Below, one piece after another: positions 16,468 through 24,373 of a stretch of DNA of 64,000 nucleotides. Under the pieces are notes generated by a model that did not search any database, was not told the DNA's origin, and saw nothing but the letters and a program-made list of their open reading frames with translations. Location: positions 124,001-188,000 of the forward strand of contig NZ_FOHB01000001.1 in the NCBI RefSeq assembly GCF_900111375.1. Reading direction: 5' to 3'. Each line of letters starts with the position of its first letter. The first letter of the stretch is position 1. This stretch comes from Pedococcus cremeus. GTDB taxonomy: Bacteria; Actinomycetota; Actinomycetes; Actinomycetales; Dermatophilaceae. The translations under genes were made by a program, and so were the position numbers.

Positions 16468-17835
16468 ATGGCGACCCTCGACCGCACCCGGCTGGCCTCC
16501 CTCCTCGACGCCGAGCAGGCGGCATACACCAGCAACCACCCCCGCAGCCGCACCCTCTTCGGGGAGGCGGGGAACCTCTTCGGCCGGGTGCCGATGACGT
16601 GGATGAACATGTGGACCGGCGGCTTCCCGCTCTACCTCGACCGCGCCACGGGCAACCGCGTCACCGACGTCGACGGGCACACCTACATCGACTTCGCGCT
16701 CGGCGACACCGGCGCCATGGCCGGGCACTCCCCCGCCCCGACCGTGGCCGCCGTGCAGCGCCGGATGGGCGAGCTGGGCGGCATCACGACCATGCTGCCG
16801 ACCGAGGACGCCCAGTGGGTGGGCGCGGACCTCACGCGCCGGTTCGGTATGCCGCTGTGGTCGTTCACGCTGAGCGCGACGGACGCCAACCGCTGGGCGA
16901 TCCGCCTCGCCCGGCTCGCCACCGGACGGCCGAAGGTGCTGGTCTTCGCCTACTGCTACCACGGCTCGGTCGACGAGGCGTTCGCGCTGCCGGGACCGGA
17001 GGGCAAGACCGAGAGCCGGCCCGGCAACGTCGCCCCGCCGGTCGACCTCGACCTGACGACCCGAGCGGTCACCTGGAACGACCTCGACGCCGTCGAGAAG
17101 GCCCTCGCGCACGGCGACGTGGCCGCCATCCTCACCGAGCCGGCCCTGACCAACATCGGCATCGTGCCGCCCGAGCCGGGGTTCATGGAGGGACTGCGCG
17201 AGCTGGCGACGAAGTACGGCGCGCTGCTCATGATCGACGAGACGCACACCTTCTCGACCGGCTGGGGCGGCGCCACCCGCGCGTGGGGCCTGCAGCCCGA
17301 CATCTTCGTCATCGGCAAGTCGATCGGCGGCGGCATCCCCTCCGGCGCCTACGGCATCACCGAGGACGTTGCCCGGGCCGTCACCCGGCACACCGACGCC
17401 GGTGAGGCCGACATCGTCGACGTCGGCGGCGTGGGCGGCACGCTCGCCGGCAACGCCCTGTCGACCGCCGCCATGCGCGCCACCCTCGGCGAGGTGCTCA
17501 CCGAGGACGCCTTCGCCCACATGACCGAGCTCGCCACCGCGTTCACCGCGGGCGTCCAGGCCACCCTCGACGAGCTCGATGTGCCGTGGTCGATCAACCA
17601 GCTCGGCGCCCGGGCGGAGTACCGGTTCGCCCGGCCCGCCCCCACCACCGGCGAGGCGTCCGCCGCCGCGGCCGACGAGGAGCTCGACGCCTACATGCAC
17701 CTCGCGATGGTCAACCGGGGCATCCTCATGACGCCGTTCCACAACATGGCCCTGATGTGCCCGGAGACCTCACGCGAGGACGTCGACCGGCACACCGCGG
17801 TCTTCCGGGAGGTCGTGGGCGCGCTCTTCGTCTGA
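16468..17835 (+). CDS. Class III PLP-dependent aminotransferase (glutamate-1-semialdehyde aminomutase-like)
   Basis: The 455-residue protein is a fold-type I class III aminotransferase. The PLP-binding Asp is in MIDETHTF (about residue 257) and the Schiff-base Lys in FVIGKSIGGGIPSGAYG (about 284). FALGDTGAMAGHSPAP near residue 75 is the substrate/cofactor loop. The closest pattern is the GSA-aminomutase-like or omega-transaminase subgroup, but this is not the heme-pathway HemL, since no hem genes are near and the loop TDAN replaces the usual SGTEA (SATDANRWAIRLAR). It stands alone in the accessory block between TIGR03936 and TIGR03960. Substrate unknown. Confidence 0.85.
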   Translation: MATLDRTRLASLLDAEQAAYTSNHPRSRTLFGEAGNLFGRVPMTWMNMWTGGFPLYLDRATGNRVTDVDGHTYIDFALGDTGAMAGHSPAPTVAAVQRRMGELGGITTMLPTEDAQWVGADLTRRFGMPLWSFTLSATDANRWAIRLARLATGRPKVLVFAYCYHGSVDEAFALPGPEGKTESRPGNVAPPVDLDLTTRAVTWNDLDAVEKALAHGDVAAILTEPALTNIGIVPPEPGFMEGLRELATKYGALLMIDETHTFSTGWGGATRAWGLQPDIFVIGKSIGGGIPSGAYGITEDVARAVTRHTDAGEADIVDVGGVGGTLAGNALSTAAMRATLGEVLTEDAFAHMTELATAFTAGVQATLDELDVPWSINQLGARAEYRFARPAPTTGEASAAAADEELDAYMHLAMVNRGILMTPFHNMALMCPETSREDVDRHTAVFREVVGALFV

Positions 17836-17993
17836 GCCAAAGCACCGACCGCCCTTTTCGCGTAGACGCGAGGCCTCGCGGTCGTAGACCGGCTACGTCC
17901 TGTGCCCGACGAGCCGACCCGCGCGCCCGGCGTAGCGTCGGGCGCTGGACCACTTCACAGGGAAGCGGCCCTTCCACGACAGGAGGGCGAGAG

Positions 17994-18599
17994 GTGTTCA
18001 TCCAGATCATGCAGGGCAGGTGCCGCGACGAGGAGCGGCTGCACCGGCTGAGCGACGAGTGGCGCGAGACGCTGGGGCCGACGGCCGTCGGCTGGCTCGG
18101 TGGCACCTACGGCGTCACCGACGACGGCGAGTTCGTCGGGGTCGTCCGGTTCGAGTCCAAGGAGGCCGCCATGCGGAACTCCGCCCGGCCCGAGCAGGGC
18201 GCCTGGTGGCAGCGGATGCAGGAGTGCTTCGACGGTGACGTGATGTTCCACGACTGCGACGACGCCAGCATCTGGCTCGAGGGCGGCTCCGACGACGCCG
18301 GCTTCGTGCAGGTGATGCAGGGCCGGGTCAGCGACCCCGAGCGGTTCCGGCACTTCATGGAGCAGCCGATGGACACCCTCCACGAGGAGCGCCCGGAGAT
18401 CATCGGCGGCACCCTCGCCATGCAGCCCGACGGGTGGTTCACCGAGACGATCGCCTTCCGCTCCGAGGCCGAGGCCCGCGAGGGCGAGCGCAAGGAGATG
18501 CCGGAGGACGTGCGCCGGGAGTACGAGACCGAGATGTCGATGATGGAGAACGTCACCTACAAGGACCTGCACCACCCCTGGTTCGCCAGCCGCGGCTGA
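17994..18599 (+). CDS. Internally duplicated ABM/Dabb-like protein
   Basis: The 201-residue protein consists of two related halves, about residues 1-95 and 102-195. Each begins with the same strand (FIQIMQGRCRDEERLHRL and FVQVMQGRVSDPERFRHF), and the second half ends FRSEAEAREGERKEMP. This is the ferredoxin-like alpha+beta fold seen in antibiotic-biosynthesis monooxygenase and YdhR-like proteins, which act as dimers; here two copies are fused so one chain could form the pair. The GTG at 17994 follows AGGAGGG. I do not recognise a specific function. Confidence 0.72.
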   Translation: MFIQIMQGRCRDEERLHRLSDEWRETLGPTAVGWLGGTYGVTDDGEFVGVVRFESKEAAMRNSARPEQGAWWQRMQECFDGDVMFHDCDDASIWLEGGSDDAGFVQVMQGRVSDPERFRHFMEQPMDTLHEERPEIIGGTLAMQPDGWFTETIAFRSEAEAREGERKEMPEDVRREYETEMSMMENVTYKDLHHPWFASRG

Positions 18600-18680
18600 C
18601 ATCGCGCCGCAACGGCACCGTTGCCGAACGCCCCGCTCGACTTCTCGTCGGCCCCTCTTGCGCCCGGGGTGGGCACCGCC

Positions 18681-18720
18681 GTATGCCGCGTGGGCCCCGC
18701 GCAGCGCCCACGCGGCATAC
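18681..18720. terminator. Bidirectional hairpin made of paired GTATGCC/GGCATAC motifs
   Basis: Arms 18681-18695 and 18706-18720 are perfect 15-bp complements with a 10-base loop, between two converging genes (ends 18599 and 18770). Each outer end is exactly GTATGCC or GGCATAC. Confidence 0.8.
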
Positions 18721-18769
18721 CGGGGACGTCGGTGCCGAGGCTGCGCGCGGCTGGGACCGCGTGGAGCGG

Positions 18770-19195
18770 TCAGCTCGCGCGTGGTGGCGCGAGCGGGAAC
18801 GGCTCGTAGCAGTCGTAGGTCTCGTGCCGGGTGACGAGGCCGTCGCGCACGGTGAAGAACCCGGCCATGTGTGCGGTCAGCCGCGTGCCGGCCCGCAGCG
18901 CCCCGACGTCGTGCACCACGACCCCGGTCCACGTCGACTGCGCGGCTACGCGGTCGCCGTCGACCACCAGCTGCAGCACCTCGACGTGCTGGTCCTTGAG
19001 CAGGTCCTTGCCTGCGAGGAAGCCTGCGACCATCTCCTCGCGCCCGTGGGTGCGGCCGTGCGGCGACATCGGGCTGGGGTGCTCGATGTAGACCACGTCG
19101 GGGGCCAGGACACCGCGCAGGTCGTCCTCGTCGGAGCCCGGGGTGCCCACGATGGTGAGGTAGGTGTGGACGGTGGCGGCTGAGGTCCTGATCAC
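18770..19195 (-). CDS. SnoaL-like (NTF2 fold) protein
   Basis: The 141-residue protein fits the nuclear transport factor 2/SnoaL-like fold: TVHTYLTIVGTPGSDEDDLRGVLAPDVVYIEHPS at the start, the turn GREEMVAGF, VVDGDRVAAQSTWTGVV strand, and the DGLVTRHETYDCYEPF end. The W/T-rich strand and the conserved HETYDCYEP terminus suggest a small binding protein or an enzyme of the SnoaL_2 group. The GTG at 19195 overlaps the stop of the DUF817 gene by four bases (GTGA), so the two are translationally coupled and probably work together. Substrate unknown. Confidence 0.78.
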   Translation of the reverse strand: MIRTSAATVHTYLTIVGTPGSDEDDLRGVLAPDVVYIEHPSPMSPHGRTHGREEMVAGFLAGKDLLKDQHVEVLQLVVDGDRVAAQSTWTGVVVHDVGALRAGTRLTAHMAGFFTVRDGLVTRHETYDCYEPFPLAPPRAS

Positions 19196-20079
19196 CTCTC
19201 CACGGTAGGCACGGCGGTGGGAGCAGCGGTCGGGGCTTTTGACCTGAACCGGCCGGGATCGAGGCCCGGGTCAGGGTGGCGCAGCGTCTCGTCGCGCAGG
19301 TGCGAGGTCTTCCAGTTGGCCACCAGCACGAACGAGACCACCACCAGCAGGGCCCACGAGCCGAACTTGCCGACGTGCACCATCGACCAGCCGTCGGCCT
19401 GGTCGGGGTAGCGGTAGGCCGCGAAGATCGTGGAGATGTTCTCGGCCAGCCACAGGAAGAACCCGATCAGCACGAAGGAGAGCGCCAGCGGCATCCGGTA
19501 GCGGGCCTCCCCCACCGTGTAGTGCACCCAGGTGCGCCACGTGGCCGCCACGAGCAGCAACGCGAGCACCACGCGCACGTCCGGCAGGAAGTGGTGGGTG
19601 ACGAAGTTGGCGTAGACGGCCGCCGCGAGCACCGCGGTCGGCCACGGCCGGTAGCGGGTCAGCCGAAGGTCCATCAGCCGCCACGCGCGCGCGATGTAGG
19701 AGCCGACGGCGGCATACATGAACCCGCTGTAGAGCGGCACGCCGCCGACCTTGGTGAGGGCCTCCTCGGGGTAGGCCCACGAGCCGAGGCGCACCTTGAG
19801 GACCTCGAAGGTGAGGCCCACCAGGTGGAAGGCAGCGGTGCCCAGCACCTCGCGACCGGTCTCGAGGCGCAGCGCCCAGAACGCCAGGGTGGCGACGACG
19901 CCGTACATGAGCAGCGCGTCGTAGCGGGCGACCGGCAACGGCACGACGGTCGACAGCGCCAGGCCGGCGAAGATGACGACGGCGAAGGCGCACGCGCGTG
20001 CCTCGAGCCACGCGAACCGGAGCAGCTGCGCGACGGCGTGCACAGCTCTGCGCGCGCCCCTCTGCCCGGCTCCCCCCAT
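19192..20079 (-). CDS. DUF817 family integral membrane protein
   Basis: The 295-residue protein has about eight hydrophobic segments and the DUF817 landmarks GSWAYPEEALTKVGGVPLYSGFMYAAVGSYIARAW and WLAENISTIFAAYRYPDQ. DUF817 proteins are predicted inner-membrane proteins with no known activity. The ATG at 20079 is preferred over the GTG at 20088 because TAGAGT lies seven bases upstream, fitting a leaderless mRNA. Its stop overlaps the start of the SnoaL-like gene downstream. Confidence 0.82.
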   Translation of the reverse strand: MGGAGQRGARRAVHAVAQLLRFAWLEARACAFAVVIFAGLALSTVVPLPVARYDALLMYGVVATLAFWALRLETGREVLGTAAFHLVGLTFEVLKVRLGSWAYPEEALTKVGGVPLYSGFMYAAVGSYIARAWRLMDLRLTRYRPWPTAVLAAAVYANFVTHHFLPDVRVVLALLLVAATWRTWVHYTVGEARYRMPLALSFVLIGFFLWLAENISTIFAAYRYPDQADGWSMVHVGKFGSWALLVVVSFVLVANWKTSHLRDETLRHPDPGLDPGRFRSKAPTAAPTAVPTVER

Positions 20080-20086
20080 GCCGCTC

Positions 20087-20092
20087 ACTCTA
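20087..20092 (-). promoter_or_regulatory. Putative -10 box of the DUF817 gene
   Basis: TAGAGT on the minus strand lies seven bases before the ATG at 20079 and overlaps the alternative GTG at 20088, which argues against that start. Confidence 0.4.
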
Positions 20093-20124
20093 GGCGGGCC
20101 CGGCCGCGCCAGAGGGCAAACACG

Positions 20125-20637
20125 TCAGAGCTCCAGGCGCAGCAGCGAGTCGGCCGCCTCACGAAAACCGAACGCGGAGTAGAGCGGTCGCGAGATCTCG
20201 CTCGGCGCGAGCACGACGCGCACCATGCGCTCCGCCCGGGCCCACTCGACAAGGGCCTGCATGAGCAGGCCGCCCACGCCGCGTCGCCGGTGCCCCGGGT
20301 CGACCCAGACGTTGGCGCCGTAGGCCCACCGCGACGGTGGGATGCCGGGCTTCGGCATCCGCTCGAACACCGCGGCGTTCGCCATGCCGACCGCCTCGCC
20401 GCCCGGGGTGCGCGCCACCCACGCGCGCCGGTGGCCGGACTGCTGGTCCCACCACCGCCGCATCCGCTCGCCGAACGCCTCGACGGCAGCGTCGTCCGTG
20501 GCGTGCAGTCCCCGGTCGGCCGACCACGCCAGCCGCATCCGGGTCAGGTCGGCGAGCTCCTCGGCGCCGGCCTGCTCCACGGCATACCCGCTGGCGCTCA
20601 CCCCCGGACCGGGTGGCGCGGTCCCGCCTGCGCTCAC
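20125..20637 (-). CDS. GNAT family N-acetyltransferase
   Basis: The protein carries the GNAT acetyl-CoA motif A: VWVDPGHRRRGVGGLLMQALVEWA (R/Q-x-x-G-x-G/A as RRRGVGG) and the C-terminal SRPLYSAFGFREA strand. The early part LADLTRMRLAWSADRG resembles small GNATs acting on amino groups of metabolites. Two starts are possible: the GTG at 20637 overlaps the stop of the SGNH gene by four bases (coupled; 170 residues), while the GTG at 20601 skips a Pro/Gly-rich prefix. I use the coupled start. Substrate unknown. Confidence 0.82.
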   Translation of the reverse strand: MSAGGTAPPGPGVSASGYAVEQAGAEELADLTRMRLAWSADRGLHATDDAAVEAFGERMRRWWDQQSGHRRAWVARTPGGEAVGMANAAVFERMPKPGIPPSRWAYGANVWVDPGHRRRGVGGLLMQALVEWARAERMVRVVLAPSEISRPLYSAFGFREAADSLLRLEL

Positions 20638-21278
20638 AGCGACAGTCGCGCGAGCCCGCTGCCCGCGTCGTCGAGTCCCAGTCGCTGCAGGGTCAAGCGG
20701 GCCATCTCCCACTGCCCCCGGCCACCCGGGTGGATGGGGTCGTCGAGCCACGGGGTCGGCGGCTCGTCACCGAACCGGTCGGTCCAGTGGGCGTGGTGGT
20801 CGACGAGGAGGGCGCCGTGCCGCTCGGCGACGTCGCGGCAGACCTGCGCGTATGCCGCGAGGTCGGGCCGCGGGCGCTCGGCACCGGGCCCAGTGGTGGT
20901 CGGGGTGTGCACGACCACGGCCGCGCCCGAGTGCTGCAGGTGCTCGACGATCGCGGACAGGTCAGCGGCGAACCGCTGCCGTCCGTCGGGTCCCTCGACG
21001 GCGTCGTTCATGCCGAGGGCCACGCTGGCGACATCCGGCCGGAAGCGCAGCGCGTGGTGCTCGAGCGCCCCGAGCAGGTCGCCCGCCGTCCACCCGGAGA
21101 CCCCGGTGTTGACCACCACGTCGTGCACGCGGCCCAGCTCACCGCGCAGCCGCTCGGCCACGTGCTCGACGTAGCCGCGCAGGCCGCGGGTGTGGTGCAG
21201 CCCGTGGGTGATGCTGTCGCCGGTGAAGAGCCAGTCGAGAGGACGTCCGGAGCCGATCAGGTCAGGGAGGTCAGGCAC
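20634..21278 (-). CDS. SGNH/GDSL-type hydrolase
   Basis: The 214-residue protein has the SGNH blocks: GDSIT at 20-24 with nucleophile Ser22, Gly in VNTGVSG around 57-62, GMND at 89-92 with Asn91, and the catalytic DPIH at 180-183 (Asp180, His183). It is therefore a serine esterase/acylhydrolase, probably cytoplasmic as no signal peptide is seen. The GTG at 21278 lies six bases after a TAGGGT box, which fits a leaderless mRNA. It is coupled to the GNAT gene behind it by a GTGA overlap. Confidence 0.88.
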   Translation of the reverse strand: MPDLPDLIGSGRPLDWLFTGDSITHGLHHTRGLRGYVEHVAERLRGELGRVHDVVVNTGVSGWTAGDLLGALEHHALRFRPDVASVALGMNDAVEGPDGRQRFAADLSAIVEHLQHSGAAVVVHTPTTTGPGAERPRPDLAAYAQVCRDVAERHGALLVDHHAHWTDRFGDEPPTPWLDDPIHPGGRGQWEMARLTLQRLGLDDAGSGLARLSL

Positions 21279-21284
21279 CCCGCG

Positions 21285-21290
21285 ACCCTA
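21285..21290 (-). promoter_or_regulatory. Putative -10 box of the SGNH hydrolase gene
   Basis: TAGGGT on the minus strand ends six bases before the GTG at 21278 in the 17-base gap after the TIGR03960 gene. Confidence 0.45.
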
Positions 21291-21295
21291 CCGAC

Positions 21296-23293
21296 TCAGT
21301 GGGAGTGCGACGCCTCGAGCATCTGCTCGCGGCCGGAGCCGAGCACGGTCAGCGGCAGCAGCGTCTTGCCGGTCGGGCCGATCTCGATCTCGGTGCCCAT
21401 CTGGGGACACACGCCGCAGTCGAAGCACGGGGTCCAGCGGCAGTCGTCGACCTCGGTCTCGTCGAGGGCGTCCTGCCAGTCGGCCCAGAGCCACTCCTTG
21501 TCGAGGCCCGAGTCGATGTGGTCCCAGGGCAACACCTCGGTCTCGCCGCGCTCGCGGGTGGTGTACCAGGCGACGTCGACCGGCAGGTCGGCCAGGGCCT
21601 CCTCGGCGCAGCGCATCCACCTCTCGTAGGAGAAGTGCTCGCTCCAGCCGTCGAACCGGCCACCGTCACGCCATACCGCCTCGATGACCCGGCCGACACG
21701 GCGGTCACCGCGGGAGAGCAGGCCCTCGACGATGCCGGGCTTGCCGTCGTGGTACCGGAAGCCGATCGAGGAGCCGTAGCGCTTGTCGGACCTGATGGCG
21801 TCGCGCAGCTTCTCCAGGCGCGCGTCGGTCTCCTCGGCGCCGAGCTGGGCGCACCACTGGAACGGCGTGTGCGGCTTGGGCACGAAGCCGCCGATGGAGA
21901 CGGTGCAGCGGATGTCGCGGCGGCCGCTGACCTGCCGGCCGGTCTCGATGACCCGCTTGGCGAGGTCGGCGATCTGCAGCACGTCCTCGTCGGTCTCGGT
22001 GGGCAGCCCGCACATGAAGTAGAGCTTCACCTGCCGCCAGCCGGCACCGTAGGCCGCGGCGACCGTGTTGATGAGGTCGTCCTCGGTCACCATCTTGTTG
22101 ATGACCTTGCGGATCCGCTCACTGCCGCCCTCGGGGGCGAAGGTCAGGCCGGATCGGCGTCCGTTGCGGGTGAGCTCGTTGGCCAGCTCGATGTTGAACG
22201 CGTCGACGCGGGTCGAGGGCAGCGACAGGCCGGTCTCGGTGCCCTCGTAGCGGTCGGCGAGGCCCTTGGTGACCTCGGCGATCTCGGAGTGGTCCGCCGA
22301 GCTGAGCGAGAGCAGGCCCACCTCCTCGAACCCGGTCGCCGCCAGCCCGCGCTCGACCATCTCACCGATGCCGGTGATGGAGCGTTCGCGCACCGGGCGG
22401 GTGATCATGCCCGCCTGGCAGAAGCGGCAGCCGCGGGTGCAGCCACGGAAGATCTCCACCGACATGCGCTCGTGCACCGACTCCGCCAGCGGCACGAGCG
22501 GCTGCTTCGGGTAGGGCCACTCGTCGAGGTCCATGACGGTGTGCTTGGCGACCCGCCACGGCACGCCGGACGCGTCGGGCTTCGGGGCCACGCGCTTGAT
22601 CCGCCCGTCGGGCAGGTAGTCGACGTCGTAGAACGCCGGCACGTAGACGCCGCCGGTGCGGGCCAGGCGGAGCAGCAGCTCGCGGCGGCCACCCGGACGG
22701 CCCTGCGCCTTCCAGTCCGACACGATGTCGGTGATGGCCAGCACGGCCTGCTCGCCGTCGCCGACGACCGCGGCGTCGATGAAGTCGGCGATGGTCTCGG
22801 GGTTGAACGCCGCGTGGCCGCCGGCGATGACGACCGGGTCGTCGTCGCCACGGTCGACCGCGTGCAGCGGGATGCCCGCCAGGTCGAGCGCGGTGAGCAT
22901 GTTGGTGTAGCCGAGCTCGGTGGAGAACGAGATGCCGAACAGGTCGAAGTCGCGCACCGACCGGTGGGCGTCGACGGTGAACTGGGGCACCGCGTGGTCG
23001 CGCATGAGGCGCTCGAGGTCGGGCCACACGGCATACGTGCGCTCGGCGAGGGCGTCCTCACGCTCGTTGAGGACTTCGTAGAGGATCATGACGCCCTGGT
23101 TGGGCACGCCCACCTCGTAGGCGTCCGGGTACATCAGCGCCCACCGCACCGTGAGGTCCTCGCCCCCGGGGCCGAAGCCGCCGCAGTCCCAGTCCTTGAC
23201 GGTCGAGTTGAGCTCACCACCGACGTACTGGATGGGCTTGGAGACCTGCTCGAGCAGCGGCTCGAGAGCAGGGAAGACGGACAGGCCAGACAT
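21296..23293 (-). CDS. TIGR03960 family B12-binding radical SAM protein
   Basis: This 665-residue protein has an N-terminal B12-binding-like domain (about 1-230; MYPDAYEVGVPNQGVMILYEVLN, DLFGISFSTELGYTNMLTAL, VIAGGHAAFNPE) and a central radical SAM domain with the iron-sulfur motif EIFRGCTRGCRFCQAG (Cys at about 283, 287, 290). The C-terminus carries CFDCGVCPQMG, an extra Cys cluster. It is the partner of TIGR03936 (15536-16288). ATG 23293 is chosen because TACCCT lies seven bases upstream; an ATG at 23317 is an alternative. The joint reaction is unknown to me. Confidence 0.92.
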   Translation of the reverse strand: MSGLSVFPALEPLLEQVSKPIQYVGGELNSTVKDWDCGGFGPGGEDLTVRWALMYPDAYEVGVPNQGVMILYEVLNEREDALAERTYAVWPDLERLMRDHAVPQFTVDAHRSVRDFDLFGISFSTELGYTNMLTALDLAGIPLHAVDRGDDDPVVIAGGHAAFNPETIADFIDAAVVGDGEQAVLAITDIVSDWKAQGRPGGRRELLLRLARTGGVYVPAFYDVDYLPDGRIKRVAPKPDASGVPWRVAKHTVMDLDEWPYPKQPLVPLAESVHERMSVEIFRGCTRGCRFCQAGMITRPVRERSITGIGEMVERGLAATGFEEVGLLSLSSADHSEIAEVTKGLADRYEGTETGLSLPSTRVDAFNIELANELTRNGRRSGLTFAPEGGSERIRKVINKMVTEDDLINTVAAAYGAGWRQVKLYFMCGLPTETDEDVLQIADLAKRVIETGRQVSGRRDIRCTVSIGGFVPKPHTPFQWCAQLGAEETDARLEKLRDAIRSDKRYGSSIGFRYHDGKPGIVEGLLSRGDRRVGRVIEAVWRDGGRFDGWSEHFSYERWMRCAEEALADLPVDVAWYTTRERGETEVLPWDHIDSGLDKEWLWADWQDALDETEVDDCRWTPCFDCGVCPQMGTEIEIGPTGKTLLPLTVLGSGREQMLEASHSH

Positions 23294-23300
23294 GGGCTCA

Positions 23301-23306
23301 AGGGTA
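23301..23306 (-). promoter_or_regulatory. Putative -10 box of the TIGR03960 gene
   Basis: TACCCT on the minus strand lies seven bases before the ATG at 23293, supporting this start over 23317. Confidence 0.4.
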
Positions 23307-23389
23307 ACCGCGCCCATGCCACAGCCCGAATCGCGAGCACCGGGTCGGCTTTCCCAGCGCTTTCCCAGACTGTTCGCAGCCACCGCCCC

Positions 23390-23395
23390 TAGCGT
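23390..23395 (+). promoter_or_regulatory. Putative -10 box of the small His-rich ORF
   Basis: TAGCGT lies six bases before the ATG at 23402, the same arrangement as at several larger genes nearby; it is the main support that the short ORF is expressed. Confidence 0.4.
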
Positions 23396-23401
23396 CTGCC
23401 C

Positions 23402-23566
23402 ATGCGTTCCCGTGCCCTCACCGTGCGCCTGTTGGCCGGCACCGCCGCCGGACTGCTGCTGATCGCCCACCTGCACCACCACGCCGGCCACGACGCGTCC
23501 CCGACGGTCGCCGTGCGAGCACCCGCTGTGAGCGCGGAGTCGGCCTCGCTGACCCAAACGCACTGA
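23402..23566 (+). CDS. Small His-rich exported peptide (putative)
   Basis: A 54-residue reading frame starts at ATG 23402 and stops at TGA 23566. The N-terminus is basic then hydrophobic (RSRALTVRLLAGTAAGLLLIA, residues 2-22), like a signal peptide or anchor, followed by the His cluster HLHHHAGHD at 23-31 and a short Ala/Ser/Thr-rich tail. A TAGCGT box six bases before the ATG would give a leaderless transcript. It is divergent from the TIGR03960 gene and only 60 bases before the isoaspartyl methyltransferase. The His cluster suggests metal binding, but there is no family match that I know, and it could be a chance frame. Confidence 0.45.
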   Translation: MRSRALTVRLLAGTAAGLLLIAHLHHHAGHDASPTVAVRAPAVSAESASLTQTH

Positions 23567-23613
23567 CCCAGCCGCGCTGGCCCAGACGGCCCGCCCGGCG
23601 TCGTCCCCGGCGG

Positions 23614-23619
23614 CATACT
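23614..23619 (+). promoter_or_regulatory. Putative -10 box of the isoaspartyl methyltransferase gene
   Basis: CATACT lies six bases before the GTG at 23626 and is part of a GGCATAC motif copy (23612-23618). Confidence 0.4.
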
Positions 23620-23625
23620 GGCGGC

Positions 23626-24195
23626 GTGGAGGCCGCAGAGCGGGTGCACGAGGCCATGCGGGCGGTGCCCCGCGCGCGGTACCTCCCGAGGGCCCAGCGG
23701 TTCTTCGCCCCGGCCGACATGGCGCTGCCGATCGGGCACGGTCAGACCAACTCGCAGCCGAGCACCGTGCGCGCCATGCTCGAGCTGCTCGACGTCCGAC
23801 CCGGCCAGCGGGTGCTCGACGTCGGCGCCGGCTCGGGGTGGACGACCGCGATCCTGGCCCACCTCACCGGGCCCACCGGGTCGGTGGTGGGCGTCGAGCG
23901 GGTGCCCGCCCTCGTCGAGATGGCGACGGCCAACGTGGGCAGGGCCGGTATGCCGTGGGCGAGCGTCGTGTGCGCGACGCCGGGCGTGCTCGGGGCACCC
24001 GACGAGGCACCGTTCGACCGGATCCTGGTCTCGGCCGAGCCCGACCACCTGCCCGCCGACCTGGTTGCCCAGCTGGCCCAGGACGGCGTGATGGTGATCC
24101 CGGTCGGCGGGCGGATGCTACGCGTCCGGGCGACAGCAGCGGGGCCGGAGGTCGAGCGCACCGGCTACTACCGCTTCGTGCCCCTGGTGCCCTGA
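23626..24195 (+). CDS. pcm: Protein-L-isoaspartate O-methyltransferase
   Basis: The enzyme methylates abnormal isoaspartyl residues in damaged proteins using SAM, starting their repair. The 189-residue protein has the substrate loop GHGQTNSQPSTVRAM at about 37-51 (the family's GQTxSxP) and SAM motif VLDVGAGSGWTTA at 63-75, then VVGVERVPALVEMA, and the closing FDRILVSAEPDHLP with VMVIPVG. The usual VTAA acidic region is VSAE. The GTG at 23626 lies six bases after CATACT, so the mRNA may be leaderless. The gene is not next to a sigma-S/SurE-type partner. Confidence 0.88.
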   Translation: MEAAERVHEAMRAVPRARYLPRAQRFFAPADMALPIGHGQTNSQPSTVRAMLELLDVRPGQRVLDVGAGSGWTTAILAHLTGPTGSVVGVERVPALVEMATANVGRAGMPWASVVCATPGVLGAPDEAPFDRILVSAEPDHLPADLVAQLAQDGVMVIPVGGRMLRVRATAAGPEVERTGYYRFVPLVP

Positions 24196-24373
24196 CGGCC
24201 GGTCCGCGCCTGCCTTTTCCACAGGGCTGCCGAGGTCGCCACACCGTCCACAGGGGGCACTGGTGGGCTTGCGTTTCATCGACCCGTATGCCGTGAAAAT
24301 GGTTGCGTTGCAACGGTTTCCACGCGTCGCGACTTGAGCTGGGTTGTCGGTGGTCACCCCTAGGGTTGTCGTC
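24196..24373. other. Gap with DnaA-box-like sites and a CGTTGCAACG palindrome
   Basis: This 178-base gap before the HNH gene has TTTTCCACA (24215-24223), GTCCACA (24246-24252), a GTATGCC motif (24286-24292), an AT-richer patch and the 10-bp palindrome CGTTGCAACG (24306-24315), which may be an operator. No gene is seen. Confidence 0.45.
24361..24366 (+). promoter_or_regulatory. Putative -10 box of the HNH/DUF222 gene
   Basis: TAGGGT lies seven bases before the ATG at 24374; no ribosome site is present. Confidence 0.4.

Noticed and set aside
19276-23392. Long plus-strand open frames opposite DUF817, GNAT, SGNH and TIGR03960
   Set aside because: Minus-strand frames match known families; the plus-strand ones have Arg/Val/Gly-rich composition with no domain.
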